A stretch of DNA of 64,000 bases, from NCBI GenBank assembly GCA_021799275.1, contig JAJZAT010000014.1, positions 1-64,000 of the forward strand. The letters run 5' to 3'. Under the pieces are notes generated by a model. That model was not told the DNA's origin. It made no database searches and saw only the letters and a list, made by a program, of their open reading frames with translations. Of the stretch, positions 15,298 to 23,628 are shown one piece after another. The stretch is from Bacillota bacterium (lineage in GTDB: Bacteria; Bacillota; Sulfobacillia; JAJZYS01; JAJYTV01). The translations under genes and the position numbers were made by a program. Position 1 is the stretch's first letter; every line of letters starts with the position of its first letter.

Positions 15298-17925
15298 TCA
15301 GGCCAAGGCCGCTCGCGCGGCTTCCTTGCCCGCCGCCAGCGCCGCTGGGGCGAGTTCCGGGTTCTTGGCGCCTCCCTGGGCGAGATCCGGGCGTCCACCG
15401 CCGCGACCCTGCGCAGCTTTGGCCATACGTCCCAGGATGTCTCCCGCCCGCACCCCACGCTGTACCTGGTCGGGACTGACCGCACAGAGCAGATGCAGGT
15501 TTCCGTCCAGCCGCGAGGCTAGGCATAGGATACCTCGTTTGCCCTGTGACCGCCACATGTCCGCCACCTCGCGAAGACCTGCGAGGTCGACGTCCGCCAC
15601 CTCGCCCGCGACGATGCCGACGGAGCCTACGGCCTCCTCGCCTTGCCAGAGACCCTGCAAAGAGTCGGCGAGGCCGCTGCGGCGGAGCCTTTCGATCTCG
15701 TCGCCGCGCCGCGCCACTTCCTCGCTGAGTTCGAGCGCCCGTGCTCCGAGCCCCTCGGGCGTCGTGCGCAGGCGTTCGCACGCCGCGGCCTGCAGGGACT
15801 CGATCTCCTGCCAGCGGGCAAGCGCCGCGGGCCCCGTCAGGGCTACGACCCGGCGGATGCCGGACCCGACCGAGCTCTCCTCGACGATCTTGAACGGTCC
15901 GATCTCCCCCGTGCGCCGCACATGCGTACCACCGCAGAGTTCGCGGGAGAACCCCTCGACCTCCACCATCCGGACGACATCGCCGTACTTCTCCTCGAAC
16001 AGGGCCATGGCCCCCAGCCGACGCGCCTCGGCGGGCGTCGTCTCGATCGTCCCGACCGGCTGGTCGCGGCAGATCTCCTCGGTCACGCGGCGCTCGACGG
16101 CCTGGATTTCCTCCGGCCGCATCGCCTCGTGGTGCAGGAAGTCGAAGCGCAGCCGCTCCGGTTCCACGACGGAACCCGCCTGGCGCACGTGCGGGCCGAG
16201 CACCTCGCGCAGTGCGGCATGCAGGAGATGCGTCGCCGTATGGTTGCGCATCGTGGCCCGCCGCCGACGCTCGTCCACCGTGGCGTGCAGCCGCTCGCCC
16301 ACCGAAATGCTGCCCTGGACCACCTCGCCGACATGCAGGATGCGACCGCCCGGCAGCTTGCGGGTATCGGAGACCTCCACCCTGCCCGACGGACCCATGA
16401 GGACGCCGCGATCGCCCACCTGGCCGCCTCCCTCGCCGTAGAACGGCGTGCGGCTGAGGAGCAGGCGCACCTCGCTGCCCTCGCCGGCCTCCTCGCTGCG
16501 CTGTTCGCCGACGAAGAGCGCCTGGATCTCTCCATCGTCCTCGAACGCCCCATAACCGCTGAACTCCGTGGCCGCAAGCGCGCTGGTGGCGGCTGCGATG
16601 GCGGCGAGCTCGCCTTCGCGCTGGCCACGGGCCGCGCGGGCCCTCTGCCGCTGCGCGGCCAAGGCTTGGTCGAAGCCCTCGCGGTCGAGCGTCAGACCCT
16701 CCTGCGCGACGATCTCTTCCGTCAGCTCGATCGGGAAGCCGTAAGTGTCGTAAAGGAGAAAGGCGGCGCTGCCCGGGAAGATGCCGCCTTCCGCTGCCCT
16801 GATCTGCTGCTCGAGGATGCGCCCGCCGTCCTCGAGCGTCTGCGAGAAGCGCTCCTCCTCGGCCGCGAGAGCCGCCTTGACGCTCTCCTGCCGCTCGACG
16901 AGTTCGGGGTAGGCCTCACCCAGGGACGCGATGACGGCCGGCAGCAGGTCTGGCAGGAACGGGCTCCTGAGCCCGAGCCCGCGGCCCATGCGCACCGCGC
17001 GCCGGATCAGGCGCCGCAGGACGTAGCCGCGACCCTCGTTGTCCGGCAGCACGCCGTCGACGACCAGGAACGCCGCCGCCCTCAGATGGTCCGCGATGAC
17101 GCGGAAGGGGAACCCCGCATCTCCGCGGTCGTACGCAACGCCGCTCTGCCGGACGATCTCGCCGATAATGCCCTGGAAGAGGTCCGTATCCCAGTTGCTC
17201 GGTACGCCCTGCAGCACCGAGACGACGCGTTCGAGTCCCATGCCGGTGTCGATCGACGGGCGCGGCAAGGGCGTGAGGTTGCCGTTCTTGTCGCGGTCGA
17301 ACTGCATGAAGACGAGGTTCCAGATCTCGAGATAGCGGTCGCAGGCGCACGTGACGAAGTCGCAGGCCGGCCCGCAGGCATGCTCAGGACCGCGGTCGTA
17401 GAAGATCTCCGCGGTCGGCCCGCAGGGACCAGTGTCGCCCATCGACCAGAAGTTGTCCTTCTCGCCGAAGCGGCCGATGCGCTCGGGGCCGACACCCGCC
17501 ACCTCCTGCCAGAGGGCGAACGCCTCGTCGTCCTGCTCATACACCGAGTAGTAGAGCCTGTCCTTGGGAATGCCGAGGCGCTCCATCAGAAGTTCGCAGG
17601 CGAACTGCATGGCCTCGCGCTTGAAGTAGTCACCGAAACTGAAGTTGCCGAGCATCTCGAAGAACGTGTGGTGGCGCAGGGTGCGCCCGACCTGATCGAG
17701 GTCGTTGTGCTTGCCGCTGACGCGCATGCAGCGCTGGGCCGTCGTCGCACGCCGGTAGGGACGCTGTTCGCGGCCAAGGAAGACATCCTTGAACTGGACC
17801 ATGCCGGCGTTCGTGAAGAGCAGCGTCGGATCGCCGTGCGGAACGAGCGAAGCGCTCTCCACGACGGCGTGGCCACGCTCCTTGAAGAACTCGAGAAAGG
17901 CGGCACGGACTTCCGCGGACAGCAA
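15298..17925 (-). CDS. alaS: Alanyl-tRNA synthetase
   Basis: Class II synthetase that charges tRNA-Ala and edits mischarged Ser/Gly. The 875-residue protein has the usual domain order: catalytic core (FTNAGMVQFKDVFLG near residue 50, then the G3U70-recognition region), the editing domain with zinc ligands in NHTATHLLHAAL and ELCGGTHV (about 560-670), and a C-terminal DHHA1 domain ending near GGGRPDLAQGG. Two TTG starts compete. TTG at 17946 has only GGGAG upstream. TTG at 17925 has GAGGAGG at 8-nt spacing and gives the normal N-terminus MLSAEVRAAFLEFFKERGH, so 17925 is chosen. It follows the AI-2E family gene, as in other Bacillota. Confidence 0.95.
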   Translation of the reverse strand: MLSAEVRAAFLEFFKERGHAVVESASLVPHGDPTLLFTNAGMVQFKDVFLGREQRPYRRATTAQRCMRVSGKHNDLDQVGRTLRHHTFFEMLGNFSFGDYFKREAMQFACELLMERLGIPKDRLYYSVYEQDDEAFALWQEVAGVGPERIGRFGEKDNFWSMGDTGPCGPTAEIFYDRGPEHACGPACDFVTCACDRYLEIWNLVFMQFDRDKNGNLTPLPRPSIDTGMGLERVVSVLQGVPSNWDTDLFQGIIGEIVRQSGVAYDRGDAGFPFRVIADHLRAAAFLVVDGVLPDNEGRGYVLRRLIRRAVRMGRGLGLRSPFLPDLLPAVIASLGEAYPELVERQESVKAALAAEEERFSQTLEDGGRILEQQIRAAEGGIFPGSAAFLLYDTYGFPIELTEEIVAQEGLTLDREGFDQALAAQRQRARAARGQREGELAAIAAATSALAATEFSGYGAFEDDGEIQALFVGEQRSEEAGEGSEVRLLLSRTPFYGEGGGQVGDRGVLMGPSGRVEVSDTRKLPGGRILHVGEVVQGSISVGERLHATVDERRRRATMRNHTATHLLHAALREVLGPHVRQAGSVVEPERLRFDFLHHEAMRPEEIQAVERRVTEEICRDQPVGTIETTPAEARRLGAMALFEEKYGDVVRMVEVEGFSRELCGGTHVRRTGEIGPFKIVEESSVGSGIRRVVALTGPAALARWQEIESLQAAACERLRTTPEGLGARALELSEEVARRGDEIERLRRSGLADSLQGLWQGEEAVGSVGIVAGEVADVDLAGLREVADMWRSQGKRGILCLASRLDGNLHLLCAVSPDQVQRGVRAGDILGRMAKAAQGRGGGRPDLAQGGAKNPELAPAALAAGKEAARAALA

Positions 17926-17982
17926 AGCGGTTTCCTCCTCGGACAATTTGCTCCCAGTATACCGCCACCTGTCCTACCGGCG

Positions 17983-19023
17983 TTAGCGCAGGGGCCGCGG
18001 CATCAGGAGGCGCCGGGCCAAGAGGCGGATGGTGGCGACGGCGATGCCCGTGACCGGAGCCGCCAGCAGCAGCCCTGGCACCCCCGCCACGTCGCCGCCG
18101 ATGAAGAGCGCCGCAACGATCAACACGGGATGGAGACCCATCTGCTCGCCGACGAGCCAGGGGGCGAGGAAGTTGCCCTCGGTCTCGTGGATCAAAAGGA
18201 AGGAGAGCGCCACCCAGCCCGCCGTCGCCAGCGAGCGGCCCGAGGCGATGGCGACCGCCGGCAGGGCCCCGAGGAATGGCCCCACGAACGGCACCATGTC
18301 CGTAAGCCCCGCCACGAGGCCGACCGTGACCCCGTAGCCCAGGTGGAAGGCGGTCATGACGCTGAAGGCCATGATGGCGACCACCGCGGCCACGACGAAC
18401 TGGCCGCGCAGGTATCCCGAAAGCACGCGGTCGACGGCCCTGAGCCAGGCTTCGGCTTCGCTCTGCGCCTTCGGCGGCAGGACACCCAGAACCGCCCTGC
18501 GGATGCGTGGCGCGTCCCGCAGAAAGTAGTAGCCGATCCACGGCGCCACGCCGACGGCGAGCAGCAGTGGAGCCGCGTCCAAGAGCCCCTGCGCCAGACC
18601 CTGCAGGCCGCCGACAACCCTCTGCTCGACCGCGCCGATAAAGGCATCGCCCGCGCGCCGGTAGGTCTCGGGCCAGGCGCCGCTGCGCGAAAGGTGGTCG
18701 TAGTCCGCCATCAGCATGTCGAGACCGTGCCCGATCTGCGGCAGCTGGCGCAAGAGATGGTTCGACTCCCGGCCGAGCTCCGGCACGGCCCAGACCCCGG
18801 CCAGGGCGATCAGGAGCAGCGCGAGGAAGAAGACGCCCTGCACGGCCCTGTGTCTTCGCACCCCGCGCGTGACGAGGTAGTGCACGGGGCCGCTCAGCAC
18901 GTACGCGAGAACCCCTGCAAGAATGATCGGCAAGAGAAAGCCTTGGGCAAGCCACAGAACGGCCGCGGCGGCAAGTGCCGCCGCGGCAGCGAACCAGAGG
19001 GTCCTAGCGGGTCGCGCGCGCAA
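17983..19023 (-). CDS. AI-2E family transporter (YrrI-like)
   Basis: 346-residue integral membrane protein of the AI-2E/PerM family, with about eight hydrophobic helices and the conserved C-terminal block DMVPFVGPFLGALPAVAIA followed by NFLAPWLVGEQMGLHPV. Members export autoinducer-2 or exchange sodium for protons; the substrate here is unknown. The family member at this place, just upstream of alaS, corresponds to B. subtilis yrrI. Its start overlaps the end of the small membrane protein gene by 20 bp. Confidence 0.88.
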   Translation of the reverse strand: MRARPARTLWFAAAAALAAAAVLWLAQGFLLPIILAGVLAYVLSGPVHYLVTRGVRRHRAVQGVFFLALLLIALAGVWAVPELGRESNHLLRQLPQIGHGLDMLMADYDHLSRSGAWPETYRRAGDAFIGAVEQRVVGGLQGLAQGLLDAAPLLLAVGVAPWIGYYFLRDAPRIRRAVLGVLPPKAQSEAEAWLRAVDRVLSGYLRGQFVVAAVVAIMAFSVMTAFHLGYGVTVGLVAGLTDMVPFVGPFLGALPAVAIASGRSLATAGWVALSFLLIHETEGNFLAPWLVGEQMGLHPVLIVAALFIGGDVAGVPGLLLAAPVTGIAVATIRLLARRLLMPRPLR

Positions 19024-19171
19024 GGAGGTGCCTTCCCTCGCTGGCCGCGTTGGCCGCGGCCTGGGCTCCGAGGCGCAGCCAGCGCCGACGCTGCCCGCGG
19101 CGCTGCAGCCACATCACGACGCCCGCCGCGAGGAGCCCGCCGGTGATCAGTCCCCGCATGTACCTGCCCAT
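19004..19171 (-). CDS. Small membrane protein of the yrrI-alaS cluster
   Basis: 55-residue protein. The ATG at 19171 has GGGAGG 9 nt upstream. It has one N-terminal hydrophobic helix (GLITGGLLAAGVVMWL) followed by a basic, glutamine- and arginine-rich tail. Short proteins of this type (YrzR/YtxH-like) are common beside yrrI. It lies 5 bp after the zinc-ribbon gene and overlaps the AI-2E gene, so it is clearly in the operon. Function unknown. Confidence 0.65.
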   Translation of the reverse strand: MGRYMRGLITGGLLAAGVVMWLQRRGQRRRWLRLGAQAAANAASEGRHLLARATR

Positions 19172-19176
19172 CCCTG

Positions 19177-19344
19177 TCAACCTCCCTCCTCGGAGTCCAT
19201 CGGAATGAGATCGCCTTCCTCGCCGATGAGGAAGAGTTGGCTGCCCGTCGGCGTGGCCTGCCATTCGATGCAGCAGTCCCAGCAGTAGTATTGGTCCGGG
19301 CCCACCTGCCCCGTGGCCCGGCTGCCGCAGCTAGGGCAGACCAT
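19177..19344 (-). CDS. Small zinc-ribbon protein
   Basis: 55-residue protein with two CxxC knuckles (MVCPSCGSR and YYCWDCCIEW) spaced 17 residues apart, as in a zinc ribbon. A short beta-rich tail follows (SQLFLIGEEGDLIPMD). Its ATG overlaps the last codons of the PRC-barrel gene. Proteins of this kind occur beside PRC-barrel genes in other Bacillota. The partner is unknown. Confidence 0.7.
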   Translation of the reverse strand: MVCPSCGSRATGQVGPDQYYCWDCCIEWQATPTGSQLFLIGEEGDLIPMDSEEGG

Positions 19345-19726
19345 GGCCGGACCTCGGCGACTCCACGCGGCTGGCCGGCACGACTTCGCGCCCATGCACG
19401 ACGTCGTGCCAAAGACCGCGCGAGACGACATAGAGCGGTGCCTCGAGCCCCTCCGAGAGCACCAGGTCGTAGACGCGCCACGTACCCTGTCGATCGAGCA
19501 AGGGATCCTCGCGCAGGAATGCATCGCTCGGCTGGGTGACCGCTCCGGCGACGAGGCGGTCGCCGACGCGGCGGAGCGCGGTGTAGACGCCGCGCTCCGT
19601 GCGCAGGCTCCTGATGCGGCCGTCACCGAAGCCGATGTCGCGGACATGGCCGATGCGGTGACCCCGCTCGTCGCGCACGGCGTGGCCGATCAGTTCTCGT
19701 GCGAGCAACTGCGTCACCCCCGTCAT
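19331..19726 (-). CDS. PRC-barrel domain protein (YrrD-like)
   Basis: About 131 residues with two PRC-barrel-like repeats: ELIGHAVRDERGHRIGHVRDIGF at the start and a second half beginning near DPLLDRQGTWRVYDLVLSEGLEAPLYVVS. PRC barrels are small beta-barrels that bind RNA or protein partners. The annotated ATG at 19726 lies in the loop of a strong inverted repeat and has no ribosome binding site. A TTG at 19711, just past the stem and preceded by GGGGGTGA, may be the true start and would begin with LARELIG. It follows mnmA. Confidence 0.75.
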   Translation of the reverse strand: MTGVTQLLARELIGHAVRDERGHRIGHVRDIGFGDGRIRSLRTERGVYTALRRVGDRLVAGAVTQPSDAFLREDPLLDRQGTWRVYDLVLSEGLEAPLYVVSRGLWHDVVHGREVVPASRVESPRSGHGLP

Positions 19727-19751
19727 GAGTTTCCGCAGACGGGGGTGACGC
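19711..19751 (-). repeat. 14-bp perfect inverted repeat over the PRC-barrel start
   Basis: GCGTCACCCCCGTC and its exact complement, separated by 13 nt, lie 67 bp beyond the mnmA stop codon. On the minus-strand RNA the loop holds an ATG and the 3' arm holds GGGGGTGA, a possible ribosome binding site. No T-run follows, so it could be a terminator, a processing site or a translational control hairpin. Confidence 0.6.
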
Positions 19752-19818
19752 AATACAGGGAGACCGGTTCTGAACGCACGAATTGTCGCCTTGACGGGGC
19801 CGCTTGGCCACGCCTCGC

Positions 19819-20892
19819 CTAGCTCGCCTCTGCGATGATGCCTCCGCCGAGACACTCGTCGCCCCGGTAGAAGACGGCCGACTGACCCGGCGCGATCGCG
19901 GTCTGCGCTTCGAGGAACGACACCTGCACCTGTCCCGGACCGGCTGGCAGCACCGTCGCCGGCGCCTCGCGGCCGTGGGCGCGGATGCGCACGGAGCACG
20001 TGAAAGCTTCGCCTGGCCAGTCGCCCGAGACGAAGTGCACGTCCTCGACGGTCATCCCCTGGCCGTCCAGTTCCTCGCGGTGACCGATCACGACGGTGTT
20101 CTCGCCCGGCCTCAGTTCGAGCACGTAGTAGGGACGGTCCGCCGCGATGCCGATGCCGCGCCGCTGCCCTACCGTGAAGTGGCTGATCGGCGGGCTCTCG
20201 CCGAGGTCGCGTCCCTCGCGATCGACGAAACGGCCGTTCGGCAGGGCCTCGGCGACCAGTTCGCGGTAATCGTCCGAGACGAAGCAGATCTCCTGCGAAT
20301 CCGGCTTGTCCCAGATGCGCAGGCCCAGCGACTGCGCCACCCGGCGGATCTCGGGCTTCTCGTAGCGGCCGACCGGAAACAGCACGCGTCCGAGCTCCGC
20401 CTGGCCGAGGCCCCAGAGCACGTACGTCTGGTCCTTGCGCGGGTCGGCCGCGCGCAGCAGCCGGTAGCCCTTCAGCCCGCCCTCGACCCTCGCGTAATGC
20501 CCAGTCGCCAGGTAGTCGGCGTCGAGCGCGGCGGCGCGGCGCAGCAGCTCCGAGAACTTCACCTCGCGGTTGCAGGCGATGCAGGGATTCGGCGTGCGTC
20601 CCCGCAGGTACTCGGACCTAAAGTTCTCGATCACCTGCCGCTCAAAACGCTCGCGCAGGTTCAGCACATAATGCGGAATGCCAAGGCTCGCGCAGACCGA
20701 GCGCGCATCCTCGACGGCCCCGATCGAGCAGCAGCCGCCCTGGTGCGCCATCTGCTCCTCGCTCATCTCGGGCCAGATCTCCATCGTGACGCCGATCACG
20801 TCGTAGCCTTCCTGCACCAGCAGGGCCGCCGCCACCGACGAGTCGACGCCGCCGCTCATGGCGCAGACGACACGCTTTCTTGCTTCAGCCAT
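19819..20892 (-). CDS. mnmA: tRNA-specific 2-thiouridylase MnmA
   Basis: Adds sulfur to U34 of tRNA for Lys, Glu and Gln, using persulfide from a cysteine desulfurase. The 357-residue protein has the PP-loop SGGVDSSVAA at residues 13-22. The first catalytic Cys lies in RTPNPCIACN (about residue 100), GHYARVEGG follows, and the second catalytic Cys in SQEICFVSDD (about 200). The start overlaps the end of iscS by 8 bp, coupling the sulfur donor and the thiolase as in B. subtilis, where the desulfurase beside mnmA serves this reaction. Confidence 0.95.
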   Translation of the reverse strand: MAEARKRVVCAMSGGVDSSVAAALLVQEGYDVIGVTMEIWPEMSEEQMAHQGGCCSIGAVEDARSVCASLGIPHYVLNLRERFERQVIENFRSEYLRGRTPNPCIACNREVKFSELLRRAAALDADYLATGHYARVEGGLKGYRLLRAADPRKDQTYVLWGLGQAELGRVLFPVGRYEKPEIRRVAQSLGLRIWDKPDSQEICFVSDDYRELVAEALPNGRFVDREGRDLGESPPISHFTVGQRRGIGIAADRPYYVLELRPGENTVVIGHREELDGQGMTVEDVHFVSGDWPGEAFTCSVRIRAHGREAPATVLPAGPGQVQVSFLEAQTAIAPGQSAVFYRGDECLGGGIIAEAS

Positions 20893-22033
20893 GGGACACC
20901 ATCAGTTCCCGCTGGCGCTCGACGATGCGGCGCAGCGCGGCGGCCGTCTCGTCAATCTCCCGTTTGGTGTTGCCCCGCCCCACCGTGAGGCGGAGTCCTT
21001 CGCGCGCCGCCTGCGGGTCGAGGCCGATCGCCGTCAGCACGTGCGACGCCTCTAGGGAACCGGAGCTGCAGGCGGAGCCCATCGAGGCACAGATGCCGTG
21101 CAGGTCGAGGTTCAGCACAAGGGCCTCGCCGTCGACGCCCCTGAAGCGGAGGAGGAGGTGCCCCGGCAGGCAGCGCTCGGGATCGCCAAGGCGCTCCGCG
21201 CCCGGCACGTCGCGGACGGCCCGCCACAGGCGGTCGCGCAGGGTCCGCGCATGGGCGGCTCTCGCCTCCATCTCCTCGAGCGCAAGGCGCGCCGCGGCTC
21301 CGAAACCGACGATGCTGGCGACGTTCTCCGTGCCGCCCCGGCGGCCACGCTCCTGCCCGCCGCCGACCTGCAAGGGGTCGAGCGCGACGCCGCGCCGGAG
21401 GTAGAGGGCGCCGACGCCCTTCGGACCGTAGAACTTGTGTGCCGTCAGGCTGAGGGCGTCCACCCCGAGTTCCTGCACGTCAATCGGCAGCTGGCCCGCC
21501 ACCTGCACCGCGTCGGTGTGCATGAGGGCTCCTCCCTCGTGCGCCAGCTCCGCGATCTCCCGCACCGGTTCGATCGTACCCAGTTCGTTGTTGGCCAGCA
21601 TCACGCTGACGAGCGCCGTGCGGTCGTCGATCGCGCCTTGGAACGCATGCGGGTCGACGTGCCCGCGCTCGTCCGGCCGAACGACCAGGAGCGGCGCGCC
21701 CCTGCTCTCCTGCGAGCGGCAGGCCTGCAGCACCGCGTGATGCTCGATCGCGGACGTCACGATGCCGCGGCGACGGCCCGGGTGCGCGGCCGGCAGTCCC
21801 CAGACCGCCAGGTTGTCGGCCTCCGTGCCGCCTGACGTGAAGATGATCTCGGCCGGTTCGGCGCCGATCAGCGCCGCCACCTCCTGACGCGCCTCATCGA
21901 CGGCGCGCCTGGCCGCCTGGCCCACGGCGTGCACGGAGGAGGCATTGCCATAACCGTCGCGAAGATAGGGCAGCATCGCTTCCAGCACCCGCTCGTCGAG
22001 CGGCGTGGTGGCCGCGTGGTCAAGATAGATCAA
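20885..22033 (-). CDS. iscS: Cysteine desulfurase, IscS/NifS (YrvO) class
   Basis: PLP enzyme that takes sulfur from cysteine as a protein persulfide. The 382-residue product begins MIYLDHAATTPLDERV from a TTG at 22033, with GGGGAG 6 nt upstream. The PLP lysine lies in LTAHKFYGPKG and the catalytic Cys in GSACSSGSLEASHVL, on the long loop of class I enzymes. GGTENVASIVG is also present. Its position between an Rrf2 regulator and mnmA suggests its main client is tRNA thiolation; the suf operon has its own SufS. Confidence 0.94.
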   Translation of the reverse strand: MIYLDHAATTPLDERVLEAMLPYLRDGYGNASSVHAVGQAARRAVDEARQEVAALIGAEPAEIIFTSGGTEADNLAVWGLPAAHPGRRRGIVTSAIEHHAVLQACRSQESRGAPLLVVRPDERGHVDPHAFQGAIDDRTALVSVMLANNELGTIEPVREIAELAHEGGALMHTDAVQVAGQLPIDVQELGVDALSLTAHKFYGPKGVGALYLRRGVALDPLQVGGGQERGRRGGTENVASIVGFGAAARLALEEMEARAAHARTLRDRLWRAVRDVPGAERLGDPERCLPGHLLLRFRGVDGEALVLNLDLHGICASMGSACSSGSLEASHVLTAIGLDPQAAREGLRLTVGRGNTKREIDETAAALRRIVERQRELMVSHG

Positions 22034-22055
22034 GGCTTCTCCCCCGCCCTTGTGA

Positions 22056-22499
22056 TCAGATGTCGTAGACGGGCGCCGCCGCGCTTTGCGCGGCCAGGGC
22101 CTCGTCGCGCAGGTCGGCGAGCGTCCTCGCCGCGAGAAAGTCGTCGACCGTCTGTTTGAGGCGGTGCCAGAGGGCGTGCTCGAGGCAGAAGCCGCGCAGG
22201 TGCGGCGCGCCATCGGGGCAGTCGCAGGCTTCGGTGGCAAAACTGCCCTCGACCGCCTCCACGACATCCTGGAGCGTGATCGCTTCGGCCGCCCGCGCGA
22301 GGACATAGCCGCCTTGCGCGCCGCGTGCGCTCTGCACCAGCCCCGCGCGCCGCAAGGGCGTGATCAGCTGCTCAAGGTAGTGCTCCGGGAGGCCCTGGCG
22401 CTCGGCGATCTGCTTGACCGAAAGCGGTGCGCTCCCTTGATCCAGGGCCAGGGCAAGCATCGCGCGCATGCCGTAGCGCGCACGCGTCGAAATGCGCAA
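22056..22499 (-). CDS. Rrf2 family regulator (IscR/CymR-like) upstream of iscS
   Basis: 147 residues with an N-terminal winged helix (STRARYGMRAMLALA, then IAERQGLPEHYLEQLITPLRRAGLVQSARGAQGGYVLA). Three cysteines lie in the Rrf2 region: CDCPDG (two) and GFCLEHALW (one). That spacing would allow a [2Fe-2S] cluster, which favours an IscR-like over a CymR-like protein, but this is not certain. The chosen start is TTG at 22499, 8 nt after GGAGG; an upstream in-frame ATG lacks a binding site. It heads the rrf2-iscS-mnmA operon. Confidence 0.88.
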   Translation of the reverse strand: MRISTRARYGMRAMLALALDQGSAPLSVKQIAERQGLPEHYLEQLITPLRRAGLVQSARGAQGGYVLARAAEAITLQDVVEAVEGSFATEACDCPDGAPHLRGFCLEHALWHRLKQTVDDFLAARTLADLRDEALAAQSAAAPVYDI

Positions 22500-22537
22500 G
22501 CACGGGTCCTCCAATTCCGATGAAATCACTAGAATTT

Positions 22538-22566
22538 AGGCTAACATCGGGTCGAAAGGCTGTCAA
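22538..22566 (-). promoter_or_regulatory. Candidate sigma-A promoter of the rrf2-iscS-mnmA operon
   Basis: Perfect TTGACA on the minus strand (22566-22561), 17 bp, then TAGCCT (22543-22538). The weak -10 is common in promoters controlled by Rrf2 proteins. An AAAT...ATTT dyad at 22523-22537, just downstream, may be an operator; this is only a guess. Confidence 0.5.
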
Positions 22567-22583
22567 ACGGGGGCGAGCGATGC

Positions 22584-23615
22584 ATGGAGATCGTCGGCGC
22601 GGTGCACGGCCATTCCACCTTTTCGGACGGCCGCGGAACGGTCCAGCAGATCCGCGACGCGGCGGCGGACGCGGGCCTCAACTTCCTCATCCTAACGGAC
22701 CACGACACCCTTGGCCCCCTCGCGGAGGTCGGTGAAGGTTTTCACCGCGGCACTCTCATGCTGTTCGGCTGCGAGGTGAGCCCGCCGACGAACCACCTGC
22801 TGGTCTTCGGCGCCGAGACCTGCCCGGACCGCTCCCAGGCGCCGCAGGCATACCTCGACGACGCGCGGAGCCAGGGCGCTCTCACCTTCCTCGCCCACCC
22901 GCACGACCGCGGGGTGCCGCTCGCGCGCATTCCTTCGTACCGCTGGGACGCCTGGCCGATCGAGGGCTACACGGGACTCGAGATCTGGAACCACCTCTCG
23001 GACTGGTCGGGTCACCTGCAGGGCATCGGCTCCGCCCTTCGGGCCTTGCGACGGCCGCTCCTCGCCCTGCACGGGCCGGACGACGAGACCCTGCGCCTTT
23101 GGGACGACGTCGGCCAAAGGCGCCGCGTCGTGGGCATCGCGGGGCTCGACGTGCACGACGTGCGGATCGGCAGACCGCCCTTCGCGGCCCACATCTTCCA
23201 CTACGCCTACGCGATGCGCACCCTGCTCTGCTACGTCGACGTGCCCCAGTGGAACGACGACCCCCAGGCGGCCAAGGCGGACCTTCTTGGCGCTTTCGCC
23301 GAGGGCCACCTCCACTTTGCGAACCGCGAGCTCGGGGATGCGCGGGGACTCGCGTTCCTCGGGCTGCGCCCCGGCGCTTCGCCCTTGTCGATGGGCGACG
23401 AAGGGCCGGCCGGCGACGTGCGGGAGTTCCGTCTCACCTCGCCTCAGCCGGCCGATCTGCGGGTACTCAAGGACGGCAGGACGATCGGGTCCACGTCCGG
23501 CCGCGAATTGCTCGTGCCCGCGAGCGGGCCGGGCGTCTACCGCGCGGAGCTTCGTCTGCGCCGCGGTGGCAGGTCCCTGCCCTGGGCCTTCACCAATCCG
23601 ATCTATCTGCGCTAG
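22584..23615 (+). CDS. PHP domain metal-dependent phosphoesterase
   Basis: 343-residue protein. The first roughly 230 residues form a PHP domain with the metal-ligand motifs HGHSTFSDG (8-16), LTDHDTLG (about 38), FLAHPHDRG (about 101) and GLDVHDVRIG near residue 193. Such enzymes hydrolyse phosphoesters or act as nucleases of small nucleotides. The last roughly 100 residues form a beta-rich domain (REFRLTSPQPADLRVLKDG) seen in PHP proteins of the histidinol-phosphatase-like group. It is the only plus-strand gene here, divergent from rrf2 and convergent with rarA. The substrate is unknown. Confidence 0.8.
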   Translation: MEIVGAVHGHSTFSDGRGTVQQIRDAAADAGLNFLILTDHDTLGPLAEVGEGFHRGTLMLFGCEVSPPTNHLLVFGAETCPDRSQAPQAYLDDARSQGALTFLAHPHDRGVPLARIPSYRWDAWPIEGYTGLEIWNHLSDWSGHLQGIGSALRALRRPLLALHGPDDETLRLWDDVGQRRRVVGIAGLDVHDVRIGRPPFAAHIFHYAYAMRTLLCYVDVPQWNDDPQAAKADLLGAFAEGHLHFANRELGDARGLAFLGLRPGASPLSMGDEGPAGDVREFRLTSPQPADLRVLKDGRTIGSTSGRELLVPASGPGVYRAELRLRRGGRSLPWAFTNPIYLR

Positions 23616-23628
23616 ATCCCCCGGGGAG

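Noticed and set aside
15643-19146. A very long open frame on the plus strand opposite alaS and the AI-2E transporter
   Set aside because: It is the mirror of GC-rich coding DNA: it shows no family likeness and lies exactly antisense to alaS and yrrI-like genes with clear motifs.
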